NCBI RefSeq assembly: GCF_001949145.1
Contig: NW_019091451.1
Span: 895,646-959,645, forward strand
DNA from: Acanthaster planci
Lineage: Eukaryota; Echinodermata; Asteroidea; Valvatida; Acanthasteridae
Length of the DNA: 64,000 nucleotides
Reading direction: 5' to 3'
Positions within the stretch are counted from its first letter, which is position 1. Each line of letters starts with the position of its first letter. The notes below the pieces were generated by a model that searched no databases, was not told the DNA's origin, and saw only the letters and a program-made list of their open reading frames with translations. Shown here one piece after another: positions 23,245 to 34,112 of the stretch. The translations under genes were made by a program, and so were the position numbers.

Positions 23245-24370
23245 AGTTTTCCTGCTTTCACCCGATTCTGTTGAAAATGGGCCAAGAGTAGCAGCTGAGC
23301 TGGCATTAGTGGCAAATCCAGTGGAGGGATTCGTTGTGTCTTCCGGTGCTGGTAGTAGTGTCTCAGATGGGGTCTCCCCGGTCTTGTCCGAAGCGATTCC
23401 TGTCCCAGAGCAGTTTGCAACTCCAGACCCGGTTGCATCAGCTGAATCTCCCGATTCACCTTCAGAGCAAGTGTATATCCTGTCAACAGATCAGCCAAAC
23501 CGGTCGCCACCCCAGTCAAGAAAGACGGCCTCCTTTGTTGAGCAGCAGAAGGCTGTCCTGCGAGAGCAAGCTGAGCGTCTGAGTCAGTCTTTCTCCAAAA
23601 TTCACCACCAACCACCAGAGGAGCTGCCTGAGTCTATTGTCAAGCAGCGGAAGGCGTCCTTTGAGCGACAGGTACAGGCTTCTCAGCAGGAACCCTCCAA
23701 GTCCCCACCTCAAGTCAAACGCCTTGCTAATCTTGATGAGAAGCCTGATGTGCCAAGTTTAGCCGCACCACAAGAGCAAGTCTCTTCTGATAAACAGGAG
23801 GAAGGACGTGGAGATCTAGAAACAGTCAAGCCATCACAGAATGAGACAATTCAGGTAGGGTCTTCCTCTGATGATGAACAATCACCTGCACCTTCTGCCG
23901 GAACATTGCAGCCTGATAATGAGCCACGAGAGCCTGTTGTAAAGCAGGAATCACTAACTGAGCCCACATCCTCCATGGACTACCAGGAACCTGCAGAATC
24001 TCCGGCCCCAATTGATGAGCCTCAACCCACTGCCCACAAGAATGCTAAGTCAGCCGTGTTGTTCAACCAGCCCCACCTGGCCCCAATTCCCGAGACCTCC
24101 TCCCCGGTTCTCCACCTCAAGTCCGCCAGCCTGGTCAAGCAGGCCAGGTCACCGGACGGCTCCAACAACCGTCCCTCCAAAAAAGTGGAACAGAGAAAGA
24201 GCAAGACTACCCACACCAACCGCCACCTGCCCAAGAATATCATCCGCGGTGTGATGGACGATTTGCTATACGACTACGACAAGTTGTACTCTGAGCAGCG
24301 GGCCGTTGCCTGGACAGGTCTCACCATCCCTCCCGAGGACAAAGATGCCTTGCTCTTCTCAGTCATTGTG
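23245..24370 (+). CDS. Coding exon 5 of gene 3: disordered linker and start of the Mieap domain
   Basis: Acceptor TTTCGGCAG, donor GTG|GTATGC, phase 2 to phase 0, residues about 641-1016. Most of it is Pro/Ser/Glu/Gln-rich and looks disordered. It has repeated basic boxes RKTASFVEQQKAVLREQAER and QRKASFERQVQASQQEP, each with an RKxSF core that fits a basophilic kinase site, and a third, less exact one near SAVLFNQ/SASLVKQ. The last 50 residues change character (IIRGVMDDLLYDYDKLYSEQ, WTGLTIPPEDKDALLFSVIV) and open the C-terminal Mieap-type domain. Confidence 0.85.
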
Positions 24371-24986
24371 GTATGCTCTTCAAACTAACATCATTTGAAT
24401 TTTACATTCCTTTCCAGTCACAGCCCTCTGTCCCAGCACTGGAAAGTTTCCCCAAGAGTGTTAAAAGAAGACATTTTGAGTAAAGGGTGTTTAAAAACAC
24501 TGACTACTTAAAGTGAAACATGACACATGGTGTTTTGTCAAGTAGAAGAAAAAAATTGCTGATAAAAAATATTAATTATAAAACAAACGTCAAATGAATA
24601 TCAAAGTCCTTATGAAACCAAATTAATTTTACTGTGCGGGGGACCGATTTCGTCTACTGCTTTACCATTTGGTCTTTTAGTCAAGGATAAGACTAAGACA
24701 AAACTGCAATAGCAGTAGCCGCTATAAAGTGCACTAAAAAGTAATCTTCATATTGTTTCTTGCTTTTATTAATGACAAACAACTGAAAGATTAATGGAAG
24801 GGATTGCCCAATGATATGGGAGGTCCACTGTTGACTTGTTCCTCTTTTCATCTGACTGGGTTTCCTATGTGGATATTCTGGCAACCAGAGAATGAATGCA
24901 AGTGACTGGTCAAATGCTTGCACTAAACTGTGCGTCAGACTCGCCAAAACTTTTCTTTGCCCTCCCCACCTTCTGTCCTCTTCCAG
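24371..24986 (+). other. Intron of gene 3
   Basis: No exon or repeat is supported in this stretch. Confidence 0.5.
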
Positions 24987-25187
24987 TTTGCCTTCCAGAG
25001 TGCCCAGACCACCATCCACGAGCTCCACATGGCCAGGGCCCGGATGCTGCTGATCCCTACCACGGACGATGAGGAGAGCGTCAGCAGCTACACCATGGAC
25101 ATCCGGCCGGACAACAGGTCGCAGGTGGAGCTGCTGGAGCACCTGCGCAAGATGGGCGACTCTTTCGACCTCAATCCCATGATAACG
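24987..25187 (+). CDS. Coding exon 6 of gene 3, Mieap domain
   Basis: Acceptor CCTCTTCCAG, donor ACG|GTGAGA, exactly 67 codons, phase 0 both sides, residues about 1017-1083. It continues the helical domain: FAFQSAQTTIHELHMARARM, then an acidic loop (TTDDEESVSS) and a helix (QVELLEHLRKMGDSFDL). The hydrophobic FSVIVFAFQSAQ segment formed across the junction resembles the core helix of the Mieap domain. Confidence 0.85.
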
Positions 25188-25529
25188 GTGAGACTGCTAT
25201 GGTCTGCTCCAAGGAGAGGCCGTAACCAGGGTGGCCCACAGTCACAGAATGAGTTTGAATTTATCTATTCAAATTCTCAAACTTTTAACCTCTGATCTGA
25301 GAGATCTCACTGGCATTCAATAGCAGCACCTTTGGAACTTCCAAGTTACTTTTCTTTAAGAAGGGGTGAAATTTGAACCGTCAAATATTCTGCCAACCTC
25401 CGTGAAAAGTACTGCTTCTAACCTGATGTCTTGCCACAAGAAGTTTGCTTGGTTTTTAGAAAAACCATAATTCTATCTAAAAAAAATAATAAATGCTTCA
25501 TTTTTTGTAATCTTTTTTATGGCACACAG
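25188..25529 (+). other. Intron of gene 3
   Basis: Ordinary AT-rich intron; no feature seen. Confidence 0.5.
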
Positions 25530-25814
25530 GACATCCTGGAGCGGCTGTATGAGACATCAGAGCATGCCCCCCTCCTGCAGAGCTCCGCCCCACTCACAAA
25601 GTTTGTGACCAGCTGCGTCAGCCTGGCCTGGCAGCTGTCTATCCAGAGCGCCCCCTATGTCATCGACTTTGAGCTGCGATCCTTTGACGCGTCCCTGCAC
25701 CAGCGGGCACAGGGTTGCAACCGGAAGAGCGCCCGGGTCAAGGAGCACATCTGGCCCTCGCTCCTGGAGTCCTCCAAGGGCATGTGCGTTTACAAAGGGG
25801 TGGTTATCACGTGA
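25530..25814 (+). CDS. Terminal coding exon of gene 3, end of the Mieap domain
   Basis: Acceptor GGCACACAG, phase 0, stop TGA at 25812-25814, residues about 1084-1177. The segments FVTSCVSLAWQLSIQSAPYV and KEHIWPSLLESSKGMCVYKG are the main evidence for the family: the LAWQLS-like helix followed by an [HV]WP[AS]L box and a C-terminal strand near the end is the pattern at the end of SPATA18/Mieap proteins. The chain ends at VVIT, as expected for a domain sitting at the extreme C-terminus. The MITE at 25841 starts 26 bases after the stop codon. Confidence 0.85.
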   Translation, partial: DILERLYETSEHAPLLQSSAPLTKFVTSCVSLAWQLSIQSAPYVIDFELRSFDASLHQRAQGCNRKSARVKEHIWPSLLESSKGMCVYKGVVIT

Positions 25815-25840
25815 TGGCAGACCGCAACTGGAGCAGCAAG

Positions 25841-26224
25841 GCCTGGTTTCCATATCAACGGAAAGTTTGGCAGATAGAGCATTGCTGAGCAGTTTCCGAC
25901 GATACGCAACCATTTGGAAATATTTTATCCCTACTGATGTAAACAGGGACAGCGACAGTTGGCAAAGTTGAACTTGGTTCAACTCTGCTGTCTGCGTTCA
26001 ATCACCAGAGTAGGCCTGTACAAACACCCACGCTGGTATGACGGTCATAGTGCCACTCATTTTGCCAATTTTGTCTTTATTCCTAACACATGCAGGACCC
26101 AGTTCTGAACAAAATAGCTGACTTTTTGGGGGGTGGAATGACGTCACAAAGCATGTGTTCTGCAACTGTGTTTTTTTGGTCTTGCGTGCGGTCGGCAAAT
26201 GTGACAACCATATGGAAACCAGGC
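25841..26224. mobile_element. MITE-like element with perfect 15-bp terminal inverted repeats
   Basis: GCCTGGTTTCCATAT at 25841-25855 is exactly reversed as ATATGGAAACCAGGC at 26210-26224. The interior is 384 bp in all, non-coding, and contains TGACGTCA at 26139-26146. No clear target-site duplication is visible, so it may be old. It lies just after the stop codon of gene 3 and would form much of its 3' UTR. Confidence 0.7.
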
Positions 26225-26979
26225 TTAACTTGGGTTGAAGGATTTAAAAAGTGGAAGCTTGTACGGATGCAAATGTTGATTGCATACAAATCTGTTGTCC
26301 AAATAGCTAGGTCTCGGTCTTGTTTCCACTGGAAATACGTGAGGCCATGCTGACCAGAGCTCTAGATGCCCATTTCCGACAGTTTTTGTCCCATCAATTT
26401 ATACAAGAATTAACTTTACTAGTCATGGAATCCTCCGAGCTTGGTCTAAGCTCTAAGTAGAGACAAGTTGATAGACTACTCTAAACATTTAGTTTATGGT
26501 CCCAGGGTATAATTATGGTGTCTAGCCTGACCCAGACCTGCAGAGAGAGTAGTGGCAAGTTAACGTCAGACTTCGGAACCAAAATGGCTGCTCATTTAGT
26601 GTGCAGTACAGCATGCAGCTATTGTGAGCTAATTGTGCATTTTCACTAACGCATAATCCACGATATTGGTTCCAACAATTGAGTCATGCATGTCGCAACT
26701 CTCTTTACATGCAGTACAGCTCTTGGCCTGACCTTTTCCCATGCTGGAAACCGTTCCTTTACATTCTGGTATAATGGCCATCACTCTGCGAAGCAGAATC
26801 ATTCTATTCCCGACTTCATGTACATCTAGTTCAGCTGATTTACAGTAAACAACTGCCACTTGTGAGGAACTAGCTCAGGTGCACACTTTGCAGGTGTCTC
26901 TTTTATATTCAGTTGCCTCTTGGATTTATGCAAATCTTAACAAAATTGGGAAAAAATTACCATGACCAGAACATATCTT

Positions 26980-27015
26980 GGAGGTGTGCTTCCAATTCTG
27001 TGGAAGCACGCCTCC
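26980..27015. repeat. Hairpin with 15-base arms
   Basis: GGAGGTGTGCTTCCA, loop ATTCTG, TGGAAGCACGCCTCC; the arms pair at 14 of 15 positions, and the remaining pair is T opposite G, which is a wobble pair in RNA. Confidence 0.8.
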
Positions 27016-28210
27016 ACAGTTAGATGCACGAACGTGTAGAGTAATATCATATCTTTATTTGCTAAAACTCTCAACAGCTAGGGTGGCCTATTTTTGAAGT
27101 ATAGGGGGCGGTATTATTCTGACCAAACAGAAATTTCCAAGAAGCAAAAACTTTAACTAGATTTTTCTCAGTTTCATATCTGTGTGGCATATCAGGTTCA
27201 AGCATGGGGCCACAGAATTGGTTTAGTGCTTCTGTCGTACACAGGTTCTAATAATATTGCTCTCCATCAGTAGTTTTTTTCAGCAACATCTATTTCTGTG
27301 ATTGTATATCCATTGTTGTAATCTCACTGCAAAATGCATATCATGGCAATGAAGGTTTACATTTTGTATACAAGGAAAATTTGGTAATTATAAATTGATT
27401 ATTATATAGCGGTTTTGATACTTGGTACAAATTCCAGCTTTGTTTGTTGCATATGGGTAAATATTAGCAAAATCAGTCGGTTCAGTTTGGTAAAAAAAAT
27501 GCAGATAAGAACAGATTTCATGGAAGAATACTCAGAAAGACTGGCTTTGCAGTGGCAAGAGACTTGACATAATTGTAAAGGCAAGTTATGAAACTTTCCT
27601 GCAATTCGACTCTCAAGACCTTTTTTTAGCAACTGCAACTGTGCCCTCATTTCTACTTGTTTAACCACAGATATTGAGTTAGCATGACAGTAACTGTCTT
27701 CGAAAACAGTTTCTGAAAAAAAATGACCCAGAATATTTCTGATTCTTGACAGGTTCAAGGGTGCACTAGCTGCATGTTGTGCACCTTCGCTGAAAGTCAA
27801 GCGTTGACAGATTTAAATCTAGCCTTGAAGATAGATACATATCTGTTTACTTGGGGCTTTGAAAAATGCATGGGTAAGGTGTTTTGGGAGTGCTTTAAAT
27901 TGTAGTTTTAGTATACATGTACTTTGGCAATTTCAAATTATAATTTTCAATATTTCTGTGGCAATTGCATTTTCCCAGAATTTTTTTGCCAGGCAAGGCC
28001 TGAATATGAGCCGCACAACTTTCTGTTATTTTTTTGAGAAATATTCAGGCTGTTTTATTTTTTCTTATGCTAAATTAACATTCAAGAGTTATCAAAATTT
28101 TTAATTTCTTGGCAATTCTGTTAATTTTTTTTTTTACGTTTTTGTTCTCCAGATGTCCTTGGAATATTTCATTTTCTGGCAATTGAAGTATTTCATTTCT
28201 CTTTACAGAC

Positions 28211-28737
28211 AAGACTGTCATCTTGTAAATATGTTTCCCCCATATTTCTTTGGATGTGAGCTTTCCTGTTTTCTCTTAAAACTAAAGACAATAAGACTAT
28301 AGTCTTTGAAATATATTTTTCCTCGCCTCCTTGTCTAAATACATTATAGTGCTTGCTGAAAAATTAAGCGCCATTTGCTGTTGTTTTTCCATATTACCCA
28401 ACAAATTCCACATTTACCAGAAATTTCATTTCCATATTTCCAGTGAAGCACAATTTTAGTGTTACACCCTTGGCAGTTTAGTTTTCCCGCAATCTTTAAC
28501 TTAAGTCCAAGGCTATAGTCTTGTCAGTTTTTAAGCTCTTTGAAATTTCAGGAGTTTACTTCCAAACGTAAGGCTGTTCAGTCTTTTCAATTCTATAATT
28601 CTATATTTTCATTGCGATTGCTGATTTTTCAGTTTCCTTGGAGACACAAGGCTGCATTCTTGTTAAAGTCAAATATTTAAACAGTTCTGTAGTGAAACTA
28701 AGTTCACCAAATTTTATTTCAACAAGACTATTATCTT
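28211..28737. repeat. Degenerate array of palindromic AAGRCT...TCTT motifs
   Basis: Six near-palindromic words occur at 28211 (AAGACTGTCATCTT), 28293 (AAGACTATAGTCTT, perfect), 28509 (AAGGCTATAGTCTT), 28570 (AAGGCTGTTCAGTCTT), 28648 (AAGGCTGCATTCTT) and 28724 (AAGACTATTATCTT). Five steps are 82, 216, 61, 78 and 76 bases, so most copies are about 75 bases apart with room for two lost copies in the long gap. T-rich spacers share words like TTTCATTT and CATATTTC. Confidence 0.55.
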
Positions 28738-29909
28738 CAGACTTCCAAGGTGTGAACATTTCTACAGCAATGTTTTGGTTTGTTTGATGTTTCTGAAAGA
28801 GACCTGTTTCATCACCAATGATGCAAAAGACAATGAAAGAAAAAGTAATGCAATCAAGATTAGTCTGCCAGCTGTTGTTTACCCTTTTATTTAAAAAAAA
28901 AACCAATTCAAATATGCCTTACAACAGTACATTTACGGCTTGTGCACAAAGGATCTCTGAAGTGATAAGGAACAGCAAACCTAAGAGCTTCAGACAGCCT
29001 CACACCAAGACCACAAACCAAAAAATACAATACAGAGCTAGTAATCGATATGCGTATTTTAACCATTCCACCCAGCATGTGGTCACCCCATTTATGAAGA
29101 CTGGGCATGTTTGTACCACAAATGATAAATGATGAATGTATGATTGTTGACTCGTGAATTATCATTTGTAAATACTTTCATTTTACCCTTAAAAACTCCA
29201 ACTGTCTCAAATTTCATTGGAATTACATGTACATGTGCTTGCAGCAAACCTGACAAAAAATACAGTCTCCTTGTAAAAAATCTGTGAGAATTCCGTGCTT
29301 TTCAGATGCCATTACACCTGTATCTGTGGGGAATTGTTTTTAGAAAAATATTTGACTGGTTCCTTGGTTTACATTTCTATGAGGTCTTGAGTTTTAATCA
29401 AATGTAAATATCAAAAAGTGATCAACTCTCATCACTGTGCTCAGAACTTTGTAATTCATCGAACCATGATGAAACATTAATTGTGAATATATTGGTAAAG
29501 TTGCAAATGAAAACAGTTGCAAATGAAGAGAACTTTCCTTCATGAATGGGGACACACCATTCAGCTCTTTTCACACATACACGTTTGTACTGCATGGTGT
29601 TTTTAAACACTTAGAGAAAAAACATTCTTCCGTTTGTGGTCAAGCACACCAAATTTGGGAGACACTTTGCAAGTTGAGATGTGTACATGATAAGAAAAGA
29701 AATTGTTACCTCCATTGACCAGCGATGGCCATCTATGACAACTAAACCATCCTTAAAAACATCAACGTGGTGGTGCTTTGTGCTATTTAAATTGCTGGAT
29801 GATAACACAAATCAGCTTCAGTGACTGACACCTAATTACCGTCTCATCTGGTTACATTTTGCCCAACCAGAATGGCAAACAGCACCAGCTTAACAGTGGC
29901 AACAGAAGC

Positions 29910-30019
29910 TTTGCATGGTAGCTGTCTTGCAGGGCACTTCTTTTGTTCCACAGGGAAACCTCCTTTGTGCATACCCTGTGGAACAGAAGCACTAGCCTGC
30001 AAGATGGCAGCCAAGCAAA
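29910..30019. repeat. Long imperfect stem-loop, possible non-coding RNA
   Basis: Arms 29910-29955 and 29974-30019 pair over about 46 bases around an 18-base loop. The inner 11 bases are perfect (GTTCCACAGGG with CCCTGTGGAAC), a second block TCTTGCAGG with CCTGCAAGA is perfect, and the outer end TTTGC-TGG with CCA-GCAAA also pairs. Size and shape are close to a long pre-microRNA or a small MITE. I recognise no known mature microRNA in it. Confidence 0.55.
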
Positions 30020-31608
30020 CCCTCTATTGGGTCTCAATGTGAGCCAACTTTAGCCCTCAAAAAGAGTCTCACACACCAGAAATACAAGGTACAAAATTCT
30101 AAAGAGTTGTAATGAGAATCTACACAGCCTAGGATGCATCTGCCAGTGGAGTCACTACACCAAAAGAAAACTATGCATATTGCAGTGAAAATCTCAATGA
30201 ATGTCTCAATTTCTGTTGAAATATACGAGTACCTCAAGTTGTTGCTTTCAAATGACAAATTCTGCAGAGAATTCATTATTTCTTCATTTTTCAAGTCCAT
30301 ATCACACAAATATTTGATTCAAACCCAGCAAAAGATGAGCATAATACTTCTAAATCCTCCAAATGGATTTGAAAAATATCCTCCAAATTCATAATTCCAT
30401 CAATTCACACAAAATACAATCCCTTTCATAACAATAAAATCAAACAGGTACTGAAAAGTTTCAAAAACTGTTAACTGCTTCCAAACTTAAGTATTTGATC
30501 CAAGGTCCACAAAGCCAAATGAAAGTTTCATAAAAACTATAAATATTGTTTATTATAGCTATACAAGAATTATATAATCTCACACATAGATCAGACATCT
30601 CAAAAGTTATTTCAGAGGCATAAAAACCTGGACACATTTCTTTTGTGTAAGTTGGTAAAGGACAACATGCAATAAACCAAAACGCCAGTGATGTGTTGAA
30701 TTAAGTGGCCACCTAAAATATTAAACAGGAACGCCGAGTTTGACATGCGCCCTCTACAGTTGATTGCAAGGTAGTTTCCACTGCAAAGCAAGTCAAACTA
30801 AAAACACAGGACTTATGTATTTTGCTAGCAACACATGAATGTAGACAATCTTTATTTTGTCCATCACCATGGAAAATGCTCGGATTTCCACAAACCAGGG
30901 CTTCTTTGCACTAAACACGGACTTCTATGCCTTGACAATTCATCAGCAGATTAGAAAACGCACACATTTAGTTTTAGATGTGAACAGGCAAAATAAGGCA
31001 GTGCAAGCCATTTGACATTTCACAGGCAAAAGTAAACTTGATTGGGAGATCCGCTAATCCAGCAAGTTTGGCAGTTTCCCGTAGCTCTTCTAAATAAACT
31101 GTTCTTGGATCACTTCAAGCCCGGCCCAGCTCAGTTTCTATTTGCTAATTCTGTCAATCCCCCCATTGGGAGGAGTAGAGGCCGAGAATGAGGCAAACAT
31201 GGCCTTTGATTGAGGAAAAATGCCATGCATGGTGCAACACATGTCTACAGAGTGCTGAGACAGAAATCATGTACGGTATAATGAGAAGGAGTGTGGCATG
31301 TTTTCCCCTTGTTTTGGCTGACCAGGCTGTGTCTTGGATCAAATTTTGACCGTTGTGAAGTAAACAAGTCTGGGCAAGGTCTGATGAATGTTGATGTTGG
31401 TGCACAGCCCAGTGATACCCTATCCATCAAAGTGTAACCAATTGCAAGACACCATTCACCAAATGCACTTCCAACTAATTGGTTAACAATGCATTTTCGT
31501 GAAGCTATCAAAGCACATGTATGTTGGGATCCATACTGCCCACATCAAGTTGTGGAACCAGTCTCTTTCGGGCAAGGAATAAAAAGCTCGTGGTCACTAG
31601 TTATCACA

Positions 31609-31614
31609 TTTATT
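31609..31614 (-). promoter_or_regulatory. Poly(A) signal AATAAA of gene 4
   Basis: On the minus strand AATAAA lies about 43 bases after the stop codon at 31657-31659, the usual distance for a short 3' UTR. It supports the reading that the gene ends here. Confidence 0.5.
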
Positions 31615-31656
31615 TAATTTGGCAACAAGCCACTCCAGCATGTCACATATTATAAT

Positions 31657-31860
31657 TTACGCATGTGAACGAAGAAATGCATTGATAAGTTCCTTGAACT
31701 TCCTAAAAAATGCATTAACACCGAGTTCATTATTTCCCGTTTCTAAGCTAGAGCAATTCAGTGGCAGTAAATTCTGGTCGACCTCACAGCTTGTAACAAG
31801 CGTAACTTTCAAAAAAGCAACCTCTTGCCTTTCTGTACAGTCCCAAAGTATATCTTTCAA
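31657..31860 (-). CDS. Terminal exon of gene 4
   Basis: On the minus strand acceptor GAATGCTTCAG opens phase 0 sequence LKDILWDCTERQEVAFLKVT and runs 67 codons to a TAA. The end is a strongly amphipathic helix (NAFFRKFKELINAFLRSHA), and three Cys are present. It joins in phase to the exon at 32642-32813 and is followed closely by AATAAA. The pattern suggests an all-helical C-terminus such as a HEAT-like or helical-bundle fold. I do not recognise the family. Confidence 0.5.
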   Translation of the reverse strand: MKDILWDCTERQEVAFLKVTLVTSCEVDQNLLPLNCSSLETGNNELGVNAFFRKFKELINAFLRSHA

Positions 31861-32641
31861 CTGAAGCATTCTGACATCCAGAAAATAGTCACTACATAAT
31901 ACATATCTCTATGCTTTCTCTGTACAATAGAAATATTACATTAGAGCCTAAATTTACAATAGAATTCGAACAAAATATCTTTTGTTCTGGCCCACACAGT
32001 TGGCACAAAGTTTCTACAAACACTGAAGACACCGGTTCATACAATACGATAGACAAATTAGTTTTCTTTCTCTGGTCAATTACTCTACAACTAAAGCAAA
32101 ATAATGGCTCATTGTGACGACAGCCGACAACCGTGTTGCCCTGCAGCTGGTCTCTGTGCAGACCCTCTGTGAAGCACTATACAAGTAAATGGATACCTCT
32201 TCAGACCTTAATGATGGTATGCAGTGGAAACAACTAACGTATAAATTTTTTCTCGCTCGACTCAGTTCACTGAAGAGACACCTGTCTCCAAGAAGGGCAC
32301 AATGGACCAGTCTCGATAATCTGCACAGCGTCCTTGCTTAGTACGGGAGAAAAGCACTTTAAAATGAAGTACCTTTCACTCATGAAAATTCAAGATACCG
32401 TACATGTACCACACACATACATCGTTAAAAAAAAACAAAAAATTCCATGTAGACTAACACGTCATGAAAAATTCAATTTCAACTTATTCAACTTGCTACC
32501 CCCAGAGCATCTTCAGGAATTTTCTTTGAGATCCAAAAATCACTGCATGAGATGCCGAAAAGCTCTCATTTTAATAAACATTTGGCTACATGCCACCAAG
32601 CCCGATGAAATAAGAAATAAGGAAATCTTGGCTTTTCTTAC
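31861..32641 (-). other. Intron of gene 4
   Basis: AT-rich sequence between donor CGA|GTAAGA and acceptor TGCTTCAG on the minus strand; no other exon seen. Confidence 0.4.
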
Positions 32642-32813
32642 TCTCGGGTTTTTGCATGCACTAGAGACGGCCATTTCTGCCACACGATTCGACATCCCGA
32701 TGAGTATTGACAGCAGCGTGGGCGGAGATGTTGATGGTTCCAATTGATTTCCACGGTGCAAAATTTGATCAAGGGCCTGCAATTCAATGGGGACTCTGTC
32801 TGGTGACTCCTGG
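32642..32813 (-). CDS. Exon of gene 4
   Basis: The donor on the minus strand, CCCGA|GTAAGA, is good. The frame reads ELQALDQILHRGNQLEPSTS and then a helix, PPTLLSILIGMSNRVAEMAV, ending SSACKNPR in phase 0. The 5' edge is uncertain: acceptor CATGAG (edge 32813) or GACAG (edge 32795) both give the phase 2 entry that fits the exon upstream, and neither has a good pyrimidine tract. An ATG at 32816-32818 with an in-frame stop just above it could instead make this the first exon of a short separate gene. Confidence 0.45.
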
Positions 32814-33075
32814 CTCATGTCGACTCATACATGTACATGTACAATGACATTTTAACATTCTCACAACTGTCAGCAGGCGGACCGCTGCAGGTGCCATATG
32901 CAGGCTTGAACGGGAAATAAAAAAAATCTACGCATAGAACATGCAACACAGAGCGGAAGAAAGACGGGGAAAAGACTGATCTGCTGTGCTCAAATCATTA
33001 CCTCCAGCATGGGTAATTACAGAAATTCAAACAGCTCTAGGTGACTGTAACCACCCCCCCCAAAAAAAAACTTAC

Positions 33076-33118
33076 GGCAGCAGAGAAGTCTGCTGAAGTC
33101 TTGGAAGATTCCAACTTT
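33076..33118 (-). CDS. 43-nt exon of gene 4
   Basis: Minus strand, acceptor GATATCCCTGAAG with a pyrimidine tract above it and donor GCC|GTAAGT, which is near consensus. Phase 1 to phase 2, reading K-SWNLPRLQQTSLL-P. It is short and supported only by splice sites and phase. Confidence 0.35.
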
Positions 33119-33474
33119 CTTCAGGGATATCATGAGTGAGAAACATTAAAAACCTCGAGAACTACAACTCGCTGTGGATGATTTGAAATTGAGTTTGTGT
33201 CTCATTGTATGTTTGTTGTATAATTACAACCTGTCAAGAGTAAAGACACAAATGTAAAAAAATAAATTAATAAATTAATAAAATTGACTATGACTCTAAT
33301 TGTCTGCTTCATTCTTATAATGTATTCAATGCTGTCTTCCATTTCACCTGTTCCTTCTCTCTGGGTGCAGTGAAGATGTCTCAAGTTACCCTTACTGCAA
33401 ACACTCGGTCCCACTTGCAGGAGAGGCAAGGGGAAATAGAAGAAAATTGGCTTCCGCAAACCATACAAACTCAC

Positions 33475-33547
33475 TCTTCACTGGTGTAACCTGACACAAG
33501 GTCAGACCGAATGGTGCGGCATTAATGCTTTTCAAGAGATCGATCAG
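33475..33547 (-). CDS. 73-nt exon of gene 4
   Basis: Minus strand, a strong acceptor (TTTTTTTTATTTAG) and near-consensus donor AAGA|GTGAGT. Only one of three frames is open: LIDLLKSINAAPFGLTLCQV then TPVK, phase 0 to phase 1. The splice sites make this one of the better small exons in the window. Confidence 0.45.
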
Positions 33548-33946
33548 CTAAATAAAAAAAAGAATACAAACTTAATTTATTTTTTGAGTTTTCAATCGAT
33601 ATGTCTGCAAATTCAATTTCAGTTTTCCTCAAAGTTCTAAAAATTCCTAAAAAAATCTAAATGAATATGGCAACCTGCTCTTGTTTACACCTTTAGTCAT
33701 CGAGCTGAAAATATTAAATGGGATTGATGTTTTGTGCCATCTGAAATAATGTTGGCTTTCCAAGGACTTTACCACACACAAAAAAACACCACAGGAGAAC
33801 AACTAAATGCCAGAGCTGCGGGAGGAACCACTCCATGCCACCTTGGTCGACATCAATTTTGTCCAGCATGCTACATGCATTGTGAAAAACAATGGAGAAG
33901 AGAAACTATTCCAAGTCTTTAACAATTAAGACTTCTTTATCTTTAC
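33548..33946 (-). other. Intron of gene 4
   Basis: No exon or repeat seen between the flanking gene 4 exons. Confidence 0.35.
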
Positions 33947-34112
33947 CTGGAGGGAAACAGTCTCTTTTTGATGGATTTGGGTCCTTCTGAGGTTTGCAAT
34001 TGTCAGCCAACAAGCTGAGAACTGGTCACGGCGTTGGGAGTGCCAATTCCAAAATCTCTTGTGGAACACTCTTGAATGAATCAAACTCATCTGACCTCTG
34101 TGAATGTGCATC
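33947..34112 (-). CDS. Exon of gene 4, basic and aromatic
   Basis: Minus strand, acceptor TTTTAGAACTGTTAG, donor CTCCAG|GTAAAG. It needs one base less than a codon at entry (phase 2) and leaves in phase 0, joining 33475-33547. The reading includes SRVFHKRFWNWHSQRRDQF and SACWLTIANLRRTQIHQKET. The first full codon is an ATG, so it could also be a start if the transcript begins here. Confidence 0.4.

Larger units (their letters stand above)
25815..31608. other. Intergenic stretch between convergent genes 3 and 4
   Basis: This includes the 3' UTR of gene 3, whose poly(A) signal I could not find by eye. It contains a MITE (25841-26224), a hairpin (26980-27015), a palindrome array (28211-28737) and a long stem-loop (29910-30019). 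No protein-coding exon is supported. Confidence 0.45.

Noticed and set aside
23208-23615. Minus-strand ORF of 135 codons within gene 3
   Set aside because: Shadow of the coding exon 23245-24370, whose phases fit the rest of the gene.
24012-24254. Short plus-strand ORF in another frame of exon 5
   Set aside because: Overlaps confirmed coding sequence; Pro/Ser-rich only because of the overlapping frame.
33202-33474. 90-codon minus-strand ORF with hydrophobic stretch, looked like a signal or membrane segment
   Set aside because: The hydrophobic part is a T-rich polypyrimidine tract running into an acceptor (CTCTTGACAG); the exon after it stops quickly in the needed phase.
31657-34112. Idea that the helical exons of gene 4 encode a short-chain four-helix cytokine
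   Set aside because: The final amphipathic helix and Cys pattern were suggestive, but no signal peptide is visible and the exons chain in phase to a longer upstream protein.
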